Part shown: piece by piece, positions 17,032 to 26,531 of the stretch | How positions within the stretch are numbered: position 1 is the first letter of the stretch | Layout of the letters: each line of letters opens with the position of its first letter | Made by a program: the position numbers and the translations under genes | Notes under the pieces: generated by a model | The model's input: only the letters and a program-made list of their open reading frames with translations | Database searches by the model: none | Told to the model about the DNA's origin: nothing | NCBI GenBank assembly: GCA_965219495.1 | Contig: OZ244777.1 | Location: forward strand, 2,914,001 to 2,978,000 | Direction: 5' to 3' | Source: CAZPXZ01 sp965219495 | GTDB taxonomy: Bacteria > Pseudomonadota > Alphaproteobacteria > Rhodobacterales > CAZPXZ01 | Length of the DNA stretch: 64,000 nucleotides

Positions 17032-17379
17032 ATGAGTTCAGCGCACGGCATCCGCATGAAAAAGCCCGTCCATCCCGGCAGGTTCGTAAAACACGAGATC
17101 ATCGAAGCTCTCGATCTCTCGGTGACAGGGGCGGCCCGGGCGCTGGGAGTGACGCGGGCCGCGCTGTCGGCTGTTCTGAACGAGCGTGCCCGCCTGTCGC
17201 CGGAGATGGCGCTGCGAATCGAGAAGGCGTTCGGCGTGTCGATGGACACCCTCATGCGGATGCAGAACAGCTACGACATTGCCCTGGCCCGCACGCGGGC
17301 CGGAGAGATCAAGGTTGCGCTATTCGAGAGTAAGGCGCCCGGTCGCAAGCCTCGCGCGGTCCCCCTTGCTGAAAATTGA
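17032..17379 (+). CDS. higA: Antitoxin HigA (HTH XRE family)
   Basis: A 115-residue helix-turn-helix antitoxin. It has KKPVHPGRFVKHEIIEALDL, then the HTH SVTGAARALGVTRAALSAVL...ARLSPEMALRIEKAFGVSMD, and a C-terminal extension that would fold over the toxin. The order toxin-then-antitoxin is the hallmark of HigBA. The ATG at 17032 has GAGGCAG close upstream; a second ATG at 17056 would give the shorter family-typical start. Expected role: neutralises HigB and represses the operon. From 17380 to 17574 there is no gene. Confidence 0.88.
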   Translation: MSSAHGIRMKKPVHPGRFVKHEIIEALDLSVTGAARALGVTRAALSAVLNERARLSPEMALRIEKAFGVSMDTLMRMQNSYDIALARTRAGEIKVALFESKAPGRKPRAVPLAEN

Positions 17380-17574
17380 GCGTTGGTTCTACTCCCAAGT
17401 TCACCATTTCGCCGTTCCATTTGGCCGGAATTCGGCGATTCCGGCGGTCTTGCCGAGCATAAGTCGTTGCAGCGTAACGATGCGATTTCCGGGAAGGCCG
17501 AAGTAGTGCCATAATCTTCACAATATGTCAGATTCCGCCTTGACAGGCCCGCGCCGCCCCGGCAAAATCCCGCC

Positions 17575-19340
17575 ATGTTCATTCGCAGGACCCAGACCCG
17601 CCGCATGGCCGATGGCGCCCGCTATACCACCTGCCGCCTGGTTCGCAACGAACGGATCGGAGACCGGGTGCGGCAGGTAACGCTGCTCAATCTCGGCGCC
17701 GACTTCGGGGTTCCCCCGGAACGGTGGCGGGAGTTGACGTTGCTGGTGAAGCAGGTGCTGGCCAGAGATACGTTCCTGTTCGAGCCGGATCCAGAACTAT
17801 TGGCGGAAGCCGAGGGGATTGGCCGGCGGCTGCAGCTTCGCAGCCTTGATCCGACGGCGGGGGAATCCGGCGCGGTGGCGGCGGTGCGCCTGGACAGTCT
17901 TGCGCACGAGCAGGTGCGCTCTTCGGGCTGCGAGCGCCTGTCGCTGTCGGCACTGGAGCAGCTCGGCTTCCTGGAGGTGCTGCGGGGCCTTGGCATGAGC
18001 GAGCGGGACGCGCGGATCGCGGTGGCGCTGGTGCTGGCGCGAATGATCCATCCTTGCAGCGAGCGGGAGGCGTTCCGCTGGCTGCGGGAGCAGAGCGCGG
18101 CGCTGGAGTTGCTGGGCCTGGAAGGCGGCAAGCCGTTCGGGTTGAACAAGCTGCACCGGATCTGCGCGATGCTGTGGGCGCGCCGCGATGGCATCGAGGC
18201 AGCGCTGTTTGGGCGGGAGCGGGACTTGCTGGGGCTTTCCGGGACGGTGGTGTTTTTCGACTTGACGAACGTGCACTTTACTGGCCGGCCGGCTTCCCCG
18301 CTGGCCCGTTTCGGACGCTCGAAACAGCACCGCAACGACTGCCCGCTGGCGACGCTGGCGCTGTCGCTGGATGCGGACGGGTTTCCCCGGCACAGCGAAG
18401 TGCTGGCCGGCAATGTGTCCGAACCGCGGGTGCTGGCGGACGCCATCCGCAGGCTGGAAGGGCAGCCGGCATCGTCGGATTCGGACAAGCCGACCATCAT
18501 CATGGACGCCGGCATCGCCACCGAGGCGAATCTCGCCTGGCTGCGGCAGTGCGGCTATCCCTGGATCACGGTCCGGCGCGGCGGCGGGCCGCCGCCGCAA
18601 CGCGAGGCCGACGCCGCCTTCAAGACCCGGGCGGGGCGCCAGGCGAAGGCCTGGCGGCTGGTGGCGGAGGACGGCGAGGCGCATCTTTGCGTGTGGAGCG
18701 AGGAACACCAGCGCAAGGACGACGCCTTTCTCGCCCGCCACCGGGCGCGGTTCGAGGCCGCCCTGGGGGCGCTGCACGACGGGCTCGGGAAGAAGAACCA
18801 CACCAAGCGGCTGGACAAGGTGCTGCAGCGCCTCGGCCGGTTGCGGGAACGCTACCGGCGGGTGCACCGGCAGTACGATATCGAGGTGCAGCCCGGGGCG
18901 AAGGGCTTGGCGGCCGCCATCCGCTGGAACCGCAATGACCGGCACGCGCTGCACGACGCCGGCGCCGGAAGCTATGCGCTGCGCACCAGCCATGCCGACT
19001 GGGACCTGGAGACCGTGGTCCGGCAATACTGGAGATTAACCGACCTGGAAGCCACATTCCGGAGTTTGAAGTCGGAGATGGGATTGCGTCCGATCTGGCA
19101 CAGCAAGTCCGCGCAGATCTCGGCGCATCTGTTTATCGCGGTGCTGGCCTACCACGCCGTCCACCTGCTGCGCGCCCGGCTGGCGGCGCACGGCATTCGG
19201 GACAGCTGGTGGACGATCCGCAACAAGCTGGCCGGCTGGGTGCGGATCACCTCGACGTTGCAGAGCGCCGAAGGCGGCCGCATCGTGATCCGCCAGGATG
19301 CCCGGCCCGGCGCCGAAGCCCGCGCTATCGCCGTCGCCCT
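17575..19340 (+). pseudogene. IS1634-family transposase, interrupted near its C-terminus
   Basis: Nearly complete: 588 codons before the interruption. The catalytic features are GTVVFFDLTNVHFTG (first Asp), TIIMDAGIATEANLAWL (second Asp), VVRQYWRLTDLEATFRSLKS (Glu) and HLFIAVLAYHAVHLLR, all typical of IS1634. The gene is cut after AIAVAL by an inserted DDE element at 19341; the last 18 codons resume at 21327. The interrupted frame still yields 604 residues with a foreign tail. A 9 bp GTAGTGCCA occurs at 17503 and again at 21394 in direct orientation, possibly the flanking duplication of this element. Confidence 0.78.
19334..19340. repeat. 7 bp target duplication TCGCCCT
   Basis: TCGCCCT at 19334-19340 recurs at 21320-21326, directly flanking the inserted element. 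Removing one copy plus the element restores the reading frame of the IS1634-family transposase. Confidence 0.85.
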
Positions 19341-21319
19341 GAGGCGTTTGCGCTGTAGCCAATTTTTTTGTTCGGGCCGCCTTTCGTGAGGTAGCTAGCG
19401 GGGTCTGCATCGACCTTTTGCTGCCTTCCGGCGGCGCCGAGGCGCCAGGGTCGGCTTGAGTTCGGCGGCATTCTGGCGAACAAGGCTGTTTTGGTGGCCG
19501 CAAGCCCCGCGGGCGGAATCGGGGCGCGGCCCGGTTTCGCTGCCGGGCGGTTTCGGCGGCGATGCAGTGGGGAACCCTATCCGGTGTCGTGGACCGGTAT
19601 GGCGCCAACCAGGGATCGCATTTGTTGCTTGCGGCCAGCGCGGAGATGGCCGAGCGCCAGGGCCATCATCACCGCCATCGCGAGGCCGACCCGAGCGGTC
19701 ATCTTTGCCTTGCCGCGAATGGTGTGGCGCTCGAACCGGAAGCCATTGTCGAGGCGGCTGTAGATGCGCTCCATCGCGCTCCGGCGATTGTATCCGCGCC
19801 GCCAGGACGGGCTGCCATGCGGAGTCGGGGTGAAGATGCGGCGGTTGTGCTTCTCCAGGTCGATGCGGACCACCCGGCCGAACGCCCCCGCCTTGCAGCC
19901 GGCGTCCTTGTGGCAGTCGTCCCGTCCCTCGCATGCGAAGCCACAGGCGGCGGCCGGGCAACGGTACTTGAGAGTCGAGCGGTCGGCCTCGAACCCCTGG
20001 AACGCCATCGGGCGCTCGGTTCCGGTGGCCGGGCACTTGCAGATCACCTCCCCTCTCTCGGTATGGTGAATGCAGTCGTTGCGATCCGGGAAGAGCGGAC
20101 GCGAAATCGGCTTGGCCGGGTCGTAGCCCGCTTGCTTCTTTTCGGCGCTCCACAGCGCCCGGCTGTCGATCAGCGGGCGGATCCGGTGCTGGTCCCAGAG
20201 CGTGGCTTTCAGCGGGCCGCTGTCGAGGCCGCGGTCGGCGCTGAACTCCTTGCAGCGCTCCGCCAGGGCCGGGGTCTCCTCGAAGAGCCGCTCCGAAAGC
20301 CGCTCCAGTTCCTTGACTTCCGACACCGAAGCCCGGGTCACGCTGGCCGCCACCGGGATTTCGTACTGCGTGTCGGCAATCGTATGGACGCGGTAGCCGA
20401 ACCAACTCTTGATCTTCTTCCAGGGTTTGCCGGTCTTGGCGTTCATCCCGTGCGTCTCGTGCTTGCCCCAATCCGCGTCCGCATCCGAGGTCTTGCCCGT
20501 GACCCGGTTCCGGGTGCCCGTCGAATGGCTCTCCATCGCCTTGCCGTCATAGCCGAGGAATTCGCCGAAATCGTCCGCTTCCTCCATCAGTTGCTCCCGC
20601 ATCGTCCGGATCATGGCGGCGATCATCCCCTGCTCCTCCTCCAGTTCCATCACCGCACGCAGGAACCGGCTGAAGTTGCAGGCGTCCGGCGCCGGATCGC
20701 GCAGCGGCTGCGGAAGGTAGATCACCGTCGAGCCGTCCGCCTCCGCCACTCCCCGCTTCGGCGCGCTCTGCCGGGGAAGCGCCGGAAATCCGCAGAGTGC
20801 GAGCAGCGCCGAATTGCGCTGCAGCTCGCGCAGCAGCGATTGCGCGGACTCGTGCTGAAAGACGATGCCGGCCAGCATCGCCCGCCACATCGCCACCACC
20901 GGATAATCGTCGCGCCCGTGCCCGCGCCGCTCTTCGAGCGCGTCCAGGATGTCGCCGTCCGGCATCGTATCCAGCACCAGTTGCAGGCGCTGGAGTTCGG
21001 GGCGCTGTTCGACATCCGCCCAGGAAAAGAGTAGGTTGCTTGAGGCCGTCATGTCGTTCCCTCCGTGGAACATCGCTTCTTAAATTCACACCTATTCTAG
21101 CACATGACGGCCGCAAATACGAGCGTATTGTCTCGTATCCGGCTGAAAAATATTGCAAGTCTTTCAATTCCGGAGCATGGGCGGCGTGGGGTGGAAATTC
21201 CGCCGGCCGGGCGAAATTCGCCGGTTTGACGGCGTATTCAGGGGATTCCTGGGGTAAAGAGAATCTGAACGCTGTGAAACGCTCGACAAGCCAATGGGTT
21301 AGAACAGCGCAAAGGCCTC
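19341..21319 (-). mobile_element. 1,979 bp DDE insertion sequence, copy 1 (IS5/IS1182-like)
   Basis: The termini are a 16 bp inverted repeat with one mismatch (GAGGCGTTTGCGCTGT at the left, ACAGCGCAAAGGCCTC at the right), flanked by a 7 bp duplication. It encodes a single transposase on the minus strand. A copy with no difference that I noticed lies 2,900 bp to the right (22241-24219), suggesting recent transposition. It lies inside an IS1634-family transposase gene. Confidence 0.85.
19577..21052 (-). CDS. DDE transposase (IS5/IS1182-like, DUF772 plus DDE_Tnp_1)
   Basis: A 491-residue transposase. The N-terminal DUF772-like region reads LFSWADVEQRPELQRLQLVL and AMWRAMLAGIVFQHESAQSL. The catalytic part has FLGYDGKAMESHSTG (first Asp), the FSADRGLDS region (second Asp) and GYNRRSAMERIYSRLDNGF (Glu). 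A Cys-rich insert with several CxxxC pairs lies around residues 320-390. The ATG at 21052 has GGAGGG 6 bases upstream and is preferred over one 7 codons earlier. Both copies appear intact, so the element is probably able to move. Confidence 0.82.
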   Translation of the reverse strand: MTASSNLLFSWADVEQRPELQRLQLVLDTMPDGDILDALEERRGHGRDDYPVVAMWRAMLAGIVFQHESAQSLLRELQRNSALLALCGFPALPRQSAPKRGVAEADGSTVIYLPQPLRDPAPDACNFSRFLRAVMELEEEQGMIAAMIRTMREQLMEEADDFGEFLGYDGKAMESHSTGTRNRVTGKTSDADADWGKHETHGMNAKTGKPWKKIKSWFGYRVHTIADTQYEIPVAASVTRASVSEVKELERLSERLFEETPALAERCKEFSADRGLDSGPLKATLWDQHRIRPLIDSRALWSAEKKQAGYDPAKPISRPLFPDRNDCIHHTERGEVICKCPATGTERPMAFQGFEADRSTLKYRCPAAACGFACEGRDDCHKDAGCKAGAFGRVVRIDLEKHNRRIFTPTPHGSPSWRRGYNRRSAMERIYSRLDNGFRFERHTIRGKAKMTARVGLAMAVMMALALGHLRAGRKQQMRSLVGAIPVHDTG

Positions 21320-21326
21320 TCGCCCT

Positions 21327-21383
21327 TGGCCTGCAGCCGGAGGCCTGGCGGCGCTGTGCGCGGATGCCGGACAAGCCGAACTG
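21327..21383 (+). pseudogene. C-terminal tail of the interrupted IS1634-family transposase
   Basis: Eighteen codons ending PEAWRRCARMPDKPN, in frame with the segment ending at 19340 once the insertion and one duplication copy are removed. It stops TGA at 21381-21383. GTAGTGCCAACA, 10 bp further on, resembles the sequence beyond the stop of the other IS1634-like remnant (GTAGTGCTAACA, inverse of 11279-11290). Confidence 0.7.
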
Positions 21384-21529
21384 AGCCACAAACGTAGTGC
21401 CAACAGGACCCGCGACAAAATCGCGGCGCCTTGTGTTGCAGTCGGTTAGCGTTCCGGAGAAAGGCAAAATGGTGAAGATGGGTACTGGAATTCGTGTAGC
21501 GGACCGCGACATCGTGGAGACATATAAAA

Positions 21530-22148
21530 ATGGCAGAGAGAGCCCGGAAGAAAACCCTGCCCGAGCCCGCGACACCATTCCCGGAGGCGGCCGACATGCT
21601 ACGCGAGCAGAACGGTTGTCTCTGAATTTCCGCTGCGCGGTGAATGGCGGGACGTGACAAGCAAGCTGGAAGAGAACGTACGCTTCATCCGCCACCTGCA
21701 CGATCACTACGGTTACGCCCTCGATCTAATGGACCAGGAACGGCGCACCTTGCACGGGCGTCGGAGCCCGCGCGCCGATGTCGTGGTCTGGGAGACGCAA
21801 GAAGCCAAGATCGCGAACAAGACGCCGGTTCTGGTCATCGCGTGCAAGGCCGAGAACGTCGATATCGACATCCGGGACAACTTCCAGACCAAGAGCTACA
21901 CACGCGCGTCCGGCTGCGAGTTCTTCATCGCACACAACGCGCGTTATGCCGCCGTCTTCAAGCTGGTCCCCGGTGCGCCGGGAGAGTTCGTGCAGGTCAA
22001 TGAGATCCAGAAGGCGTCGGATTGGGGCGACGCCAAACGGATCGAAAAAATCAGAAACACACTTCCGGCCTTCAACCGCAGGGAAATTCAAGACCTTCTA
22101 TTCGAATGCCACTCGATACTGCGGATCGACTACGCGCCTTCTGCATGA
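21530..22148 (+). pseudogene. Type I restriction/methylase protein, HSDR_N N-terminal fragment
   Basis: An ATG at 21530 opens MAERARKKTLPEPATPFPEA. After a one-base frameshift near 21614 the protein continues as EFPLRGEWRDVTSKLE...FIRHLHDHYGYALD, SPRADVVVWETQEAK, NKTPVLVIACKAENVDIDIR and CEFFIAHNARYAAVFKL. This is the HsdR N-terminal nuclease-like domain (PD-(D/E)xK: ADVVVW ... ACKAE) that often precedes an N6 adenine methylase domain. The frame is lost after LFECHSILR and stops at 22148. The methylase part is absent. It lies between the two identical insertion sequences. Confidence 0.65.
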
Positions 22149-22240
22149 TCGCTTTCTGGGTTTGGTCTTCGGGAGCGGGCGCGCACGCTATGGGATGACA
22201 AGACCTGGGATTTGGCGGTGCCGCCTGAGCTTCCTTTCTT

Positions 22241-24219
22241 GAGGCGTTTGCGCTGTAGCCAATTTTTTTGTTCGGGCCGCCTTTCGTGAGGTAGCTAGCG
22301 GGGTCTGCATCGACCTTTTGCTGCCTTCCGGCGGCGCCGAGGCGCCAGGGTCGGCTTGAGTTCGGCGGCATTCTGGCGAACAAGGCTGTTTTGGTGGCCG
22401 CAAGCCCCGCGGGCGGAATCGGGGCGCGGCCCGGTTTCGCTGCCGGGCGGTTTCGGCGGCGATGCAGTGGGGAACCCTATCCGGTGTCGTGGACCGGTAT
22501 GGCGCCAACCAGGGATCGCATTTGTTGCTTGCGGCCAGCGCGGAGATGGCCGAGCGCCAGGGCCATCATCACCGCCATCGCGAGGCCGACCCGAGCGGTC
22601 ATCTTTGCCTTGCCGCGAATGGTGTGGCGCTCGAACCGGAAGCCATTGTCGAGGCGGCTGTAGATGCGCTCCATCGCGCTCCGGCGATTGTATCCGCGCC
22701 GCCAGGACGGGCTGCCATGCGGAGTCGGGGTGAAGATGCGGCGGTTGTGCTTCTCCAGGTCGATGCGGACCACCCGGCCGAACGCCCCCGCCTTGCAGCC
22801 GGCGTCCTTGTGGCAGTCGTCCCGTCCCTCGCATGCGAAGCCACAGGCGGCGGCCGGGCAACGGTACTTGAGAGTCGAGCGGTCGGCCTCGAACCCCTGG
22901 AACGCCATCGGGCGCTCGGTTCCGGTGGCCGGGCACTTGCAGATCACCTCCCCTCTCTCGGTATGGTGAATGCAGTCGTTGCGATCCGGGAAGAGCGGAC
23001 GCGAAATCGGCTTGGCCGGGTCGTAGCCCGCTTGCTTCTTTTCGGCGCTCCACAGCGCCCGGCTGTCGATCAGCGGGCGGATCCGGTGCTGGTCCCAGAG
23101 CGTGGCTTTCAGCGGGCCGCTGTCGAGGCCGCGGTCGGCGCTGAACTCCTTGCAGCGCTCCGCCAGGGCCGGGGTCTCCTCGAAGAGCCGCTCCGAAAGC
23201 CGCTCCAGTTCCTTGACTTCCGACACCGAAGCCCGGGTCACGCTGGCCGCCACCGGGATTTCGTACTGCGTGTCGGCAATCGTATGGACGCGGTAGCCGA
23301 ACCAACTCTTGATCTTCTTCCAGGGTTTGCCGGTCTTGGCGTTCATCCCGTGCGTCTCGTGCTTGCCCCAATCCGCGTCCGCATCCGAGGTCTTGCCCGT
23401 GACCCGGTTCCGGGTGCCCGTCGAATGGCTCTCCATCGCCTTGCCGTCATAGCCGAGGAATTCGCCGAAATCGTCCGCTTCCTCCATCAGTTGCTCCCGC
23501 ATCGTCCGGATCATGGCGGCGATCATCCCCTGCTCCTCCTCCAGTTCCATCACCGCACGCAGGAACCGGCTGAAGTTGCAGGCGTCCGGCGCCGGATCGC
23601 GCAGCGGCTGCGGAAGGTAGATCACCGTCGAGCCGTCCGCCTCCGCCACTCCCCGCTTCGGCGCGCTCTGCCGGGGAAGCGCCGGAAATCCGCAGAGTGC
23701 GAGCAGCGCCGAATTGCGCTGCAGCTCGCGCAGCAGCGATTGCGCGGACTCGTGCTGAAAGACGATGCCGGCCAGCATCGCCCGCCACATCGCCACCACC
23801 GGATAATCGTCGCGCCCGTGCCCGCGCCGCTCTTCGAGCGCGTCCAGGATGTCGCCGTCCGGCATCGTATCCAGCACCAGTTGCAGGCGCTGGAGTTCGG
23901 GGCGCTGTTCGACATCCGCCCAGGAAAAGAGTAGGTTGCTTGAGGCCGTCATGTCGTTCCCTCCGTGGAACATCGCTTCTTAAATTCACACCTATTCTAG
24001 CACATGACGGCCGCAAATACGAGCGTATTGTCTCGTATCCGGCTGAAAAATATTGCAAGTCTTTCAATTCCGGAGCATGGGCGGCGTGGGGTGGAAATTC
24101 CGCCGGCCGGGCGAAATTCGCCGGTTTGACGGCGTATTCAGGGGATTCCTGGGGTAAAGAGAATCTGAACGCTGTGAAACGCTCGACAAGCCAATGGGTT
24201 AGAACAGCGCAAAGGCCTC
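22241..24219 (-). mobile_element. 1,979 bp DDE insertion sequence, copy 2
   Basis: The same element as 19341-21319 at an offset of 2,900 bp, in the same orientation, with the same 16 bp terminal repeats. The flanks share TTTCTT (22235-22240 and 24220-24225), a 6 bp duplication rather than the 7 bp of copy 1. Together the two copies bracket the restriction-gene fragment like a composite transposon, but each has its own duplication, which argues for separate insertions. Confidence 0.85.
22477..23952 (-). CDS. DDE transposase, second copy
   Basis: The predicted protein is identical to that at 19577-21052 (491 residues from the ATG with GGAGGG upstream). The upstream 170 bp containing any promoter is also duplicated. 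Nothing suggests inactivation. Confidence 0.82.
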   Translation of the reverse strand: MTASSNLLFSWADVEQRPELQRLQLVLDTMPDGDILDALEERRGHGRDDYPVVAMWRAMLAGIVFQHESAQSLLRELQRNSALLALCGFPALPRQSAPKRGVAEADGSTVIYLPQPLRDPAPDACNFSRFLRAVMELEEEQGMIAAMIRTMREQLMEEADDFGEFLGYDGKAMESHSTGTRNRVTGKTSDADADWGKHETHGMNAKTGKPWKKIKSWFGYRVHTIADTQYEIPVAASVTRASVSEVKELERLSERLFEETPALAERCKEFSADRGLDSGPLKATLWDQHRIRPLIDSRALWSAEKKQAGYDPAKPISRPLFPDRNDCIHHTERGEVICKCPATGTERPMAFQGFEADRSTLKYRCPAAACGFACEGRDDCHKDAGCKAGAFGRVVRIDLEKHNRRIFTPTPHGSPSWRRGYNRRSAMERIYSRLDNGFRFERHTIRGKAKMTARVGLAMAVMMALALGHLRAGRKQQMRSLVGAIPVHDTG

Positions 24220-24250
24220 TTTCTTAGCCAAGAGACGGTCACGTTGCGGT

Positions 24251-25010
24251 TCATGGACCGAACTCGTAGAGTGCTTTTATCGACGTTCGGACGCTGCCCT
24301 TCGGATCCTGGACGTCGAAGGGCAGGCAGATCAATCCGAAGTCGTCGAAGAACCGGTAGTGTAGTGGGCACTTGAAAATCTGAGTGCGGGGGTAGACCAG
24401 CGCCACTACGTCACACTCATATGCTTTGGCGTAGGCGTAAAACTGGTACATGTCGTTCTGGTCGATGCCATGCTTCGGGTCTTCACCGCGCGTGTCGATA
24501 CGCTTCCACTTGGCGTCGAGGATGAAGGCAACGCGGTTCCCGGCCCTGAGGGAGAGGTCCGGCTTCATCGTGAACGCGTCGCGATCGTCGAGTCTTGCCA
24601 ATGGCCGTTGCGGACCCTGGCGGATGACGGCGTAGTCGTTTTGGTAGCGCCGAAAGCTGTATGTGAGGAAATCCTCGAACACCTGCTCCAGCGGGAACAG
24701 CAGCGAGAGGCTGGCGTGACGCCCGGAGAACGTCGCAAGCCCCTGGGTTGAAAAGAAAGAGGCCCACCCACCGCATCACCTGCTCGTAGTGACGCATTGA
24801 GCGGTCCACGTGAAGTTTGCGCCAATCGTCGTGCAAGTCGGCTGAAGCAGGCACGTCGGCGAATACAGTCAGCAATTCCCGCAAGCACTGCCGGTTTTCG
24901 TCGCTTGAGACTTGAGGCAGAAGCCCGGCCAGTGTGCTGTGGATCAGCCGGTTGGCGGGCCGGTTGACGCTGAGTTCATCGTAGGCCACGTAGAACCAGG
25001 GCGAATCCAT
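24251..25010 (-). pseudogene. McrC-like restriction component, C-terminal part, frameshifted
   Basis: The 5' segment reads WFYVAYDELSVNRPANRLIH, then RSMRHYEQVMRWVGLFLFN. A missing base near 24745 then shifts the frame to GLATFSGRHASLSLLFPLEQ, VFEDFLTYSFRRYQ, KPDLSLRAGNRVAFILDAKW and MYQFYAYAKAY. This is the McrC nuclease region (PD-(D/E)xK: PDLSL ... DAKW) of McrBC-type restriction systems. The N-terminal third of McrC and all of McrB are missing. A non-functional relic. Confidence 0.65.
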
Positions 25011-25110
25011 TCTCCGGCACTCCTATCTTCCGTCCGCTCACGGCCTGCGATGCAGCAGTCCGACAATTTCCTTGAGTTCGCGAGGCAAACTATTTTCTTG
25101 TAGATAGTCA

Positions 25111-25340
25111 TCATTTGTGACCGACTTGCCCTGCGGCCGGGATCACGAGTTGTAATTCACTGTCGTTGATCAACGTGTACTCCGGAAGACATCCAGACAA
25201 ATTCTCGCATTCCTCTCGAATGATGGGCGCTCCGTCGCCGTGTCTGTCCATGAGGTTGGTGCGTCTGAGGTTCGAAGGCGCCTGACAGCGCGCCAGCAGC
25301 GATACGATGAGTTCGGTTCGATTGCCGCAGGTGCAGGCTC
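25111..25340 (-). pseudogene. AlbA_2-type ATP-binding regulator, C-terminal fragment
   Basis: About 75 codons: RTELIVSLLARCQAP, RTNLMDRHGDGAPIIREECE, LSGCLPEYTLINDSELQLVI. The pattern 'N.ELIVSLLARC ... LMDRRGEGVPII ... LSG..PEY.LID..EL.L.IP' matches the C-terminus of ATP-binding proteins with an AlbA_2 domain. The remainder of the gene is replaced by the 3' end of the RES toxin gene at 25383. A remnant. Confidence 0.45.
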
Positions 25341-25382
25341 TCCGGCGCAAGTGTGCCCAGATATGTTGCATGCAACGTATTT

Positions 25383-26072
25383 TCACCCATCGTCGCCGAG
25401 CTCTCGTTTCTCATAGACCGCCGAAATTTGCAGGCCGTTCCAGACGTAGCACAAGTGCCGCTCCTGCCGGGCGTTCGAGAGAAGGGGCGGTCGGAAAACG
25501 GCAACACACTCGCCTCCTGTCAGGCGGACGCTGTCATAGGCGATGCCGTTCGACCCGCCCTTGCGCAGCGTTCCCGCCAGATGCTGGCCCGCTGCGTAGT
25601 TGTCGTTGTGGTAGACGAGCGGCTGGGTGGCCTTCTGGCCGCGCAGGTCATGCAGATCTCCGTCGAGGTCGACCAGATAGACCCGCATGTCCAGTTCCAT
25701 ATGCTGCTCCGCCGTGGCGCTCATGAACCGCTCGCGGTGGTGCTTCGTCTCTGCAATGGCTGTGTGGAGGTCGTTCGCGGCATAGAATGCGCCATAGGTA
25801 CCATACGAGAACCGACTGCCGTTCGGGTTCAGATGGGTGAAAGCTGCCATGATGACGCTCGTTCCGGGGCCGCTGATGCGGTCCCTAGGCGGCACAAGCT
25901 CGATGTCGCCGACCTCGTTACGAAGCCTGGGATTGGTCAGTACGTCCAACTCGAAGATCGTTTCCAGGTCGTCGGGTTTGGTCACCCGATCGAAGAGCTG
26001 AATCGGAGGAAATCGGCTAGGGATGATCCGCCAGCATGGCTTCCATTCGATGCGGATAACTGGCAGCGTCAT
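25383..26072 (-). CDS. RES-domain toxin (NAD+-degrading, type II toxin-antitoxin)
   Basis: A 229-residue RES-family protein starting MTLPVIRIEWKP. Visible family features are an arginine early in the fold (LTNPRLRNEVGDIELV), SRFSYGTYGAFYAANDLHTA (Tyr plus AIAETKHHRERF with the conserved Glu), and a C-terminal NGIAYDSVRLTGGECVAVF with Ser. RES toxins phosphorolyse NAD+ in the cytoplasm. The start overlaps the antitoxin stop by ATGA. An upstream extension of the frame (43 codons) has no support and overlaps the antitoxin. Confidence 0.82.
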   Translation of the reverse strand: MTLPVIRIEWKPCWRIIPSRFPPIQLFDRVTKPDDLETIFELDVLTNPRLRNEVGDIELVPPRDRISGPGTSVIMAAFTHLNPNGSRFSYGTYGAFYAANDLHTAIAETKHHRERFMSATAEQHMELDMRVYLVDLDGDLHDLRGQKATQPLVYHNDNYAAGQHLAGTLRKGGSNGIAYDSVRLTGGECVAVFRPPLLSNARQERHLCYVWNGLQISAVYEKRELGDDG

Positions 26073-26473
26073 GCCCAGCCACCTCGCTGTGCGTCGAGGT
26101 ATTGCCGAACGACGAAGAGGTCCGCCACCTGGCCGGACAACATCCGGTCGAGCGCCGACTGACCACCGAACAGGGGCGCCGCGTTCGGTCGCTTCACCCA
26201 TTCATCGGCTGCTCTTTCGTCGGGCAGCAGAATCTGAAGCGCCTTGAAGACGCCCAGGATGTAGGAAATGCGCTCCAGCGTATCCTTTGGCAGGACGATG
26301 TTCGGGTCCTTCTTCCACTTGAAGAAGGTTGAACGAGCTGTCACCCCAAGAAGGGTCATCTGTTCCTCGACCGAGAGGCCCCAGAGCTCCGCGATCCGAA
26401 AGAAGGTGCGCAGCGCCGGGCCAGACAGGCCCTTCCGGTCTACCACTGTTGCTGGACGTGCTTGTGCAGTCAT
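26069..26473 (-). CDS. Xre/MbcA/ParS-family antitoxin of the RES toxin
   Basis: A 134-residue antitoxin. The N-terminal HTH-like region reads LRTFFRIAELWGLSVEEQMT and LLGVTARSTFFKWKKDP. The C-terminal toxin-binding domain has LERISYILGVFKALQILLPD, ADEWVKRPNAAPLFGGQSAL and LDRMLSGQVADLFVVRQYLD, the classic Xre-MbcA-ParS toxin-binding module. The chosen ATG (26473) has GGAGCC upstream. The toxin follows in an overlapping frame. The pair looks intact within a region of decay. Confidence 0.85.
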   Translation of the reverse strand: MTAQARPATVVDRKGLSGPALRTFFRIAELWGLSVEEQMTLLGVTARSTFFKWKKDPNIVLPKDTLERISYILGVFKALQILLPDERAADEWVKRPNAAPLFGGQSALDRMLSGQVADLFVVRQYLDAQRGGWA

Positions 26474-26502
26474 GGATGGCTCCAAATATGTCTCTGATCG
26501 AG

Positions 26503-26531
26503 AAAGTAGTCCATAAATGGACTGACGACAA
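26503..26531 (-). promoter_or_regulatory. Candidate promoter with embedded operator for xre-res
   Basis: On the minus strand, TTGTCG (26531-26526), a 17-base spacer and TACTTT (26508-26503) lie 30 bp upstream of the xre start. The spacer carries the perfect inverted repeat AGTCCAT-TT-ATGGACT (26508-26523), a likely binding site for the Xre antitoxin that would block RNA polymerase. Confidence 0.5.
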
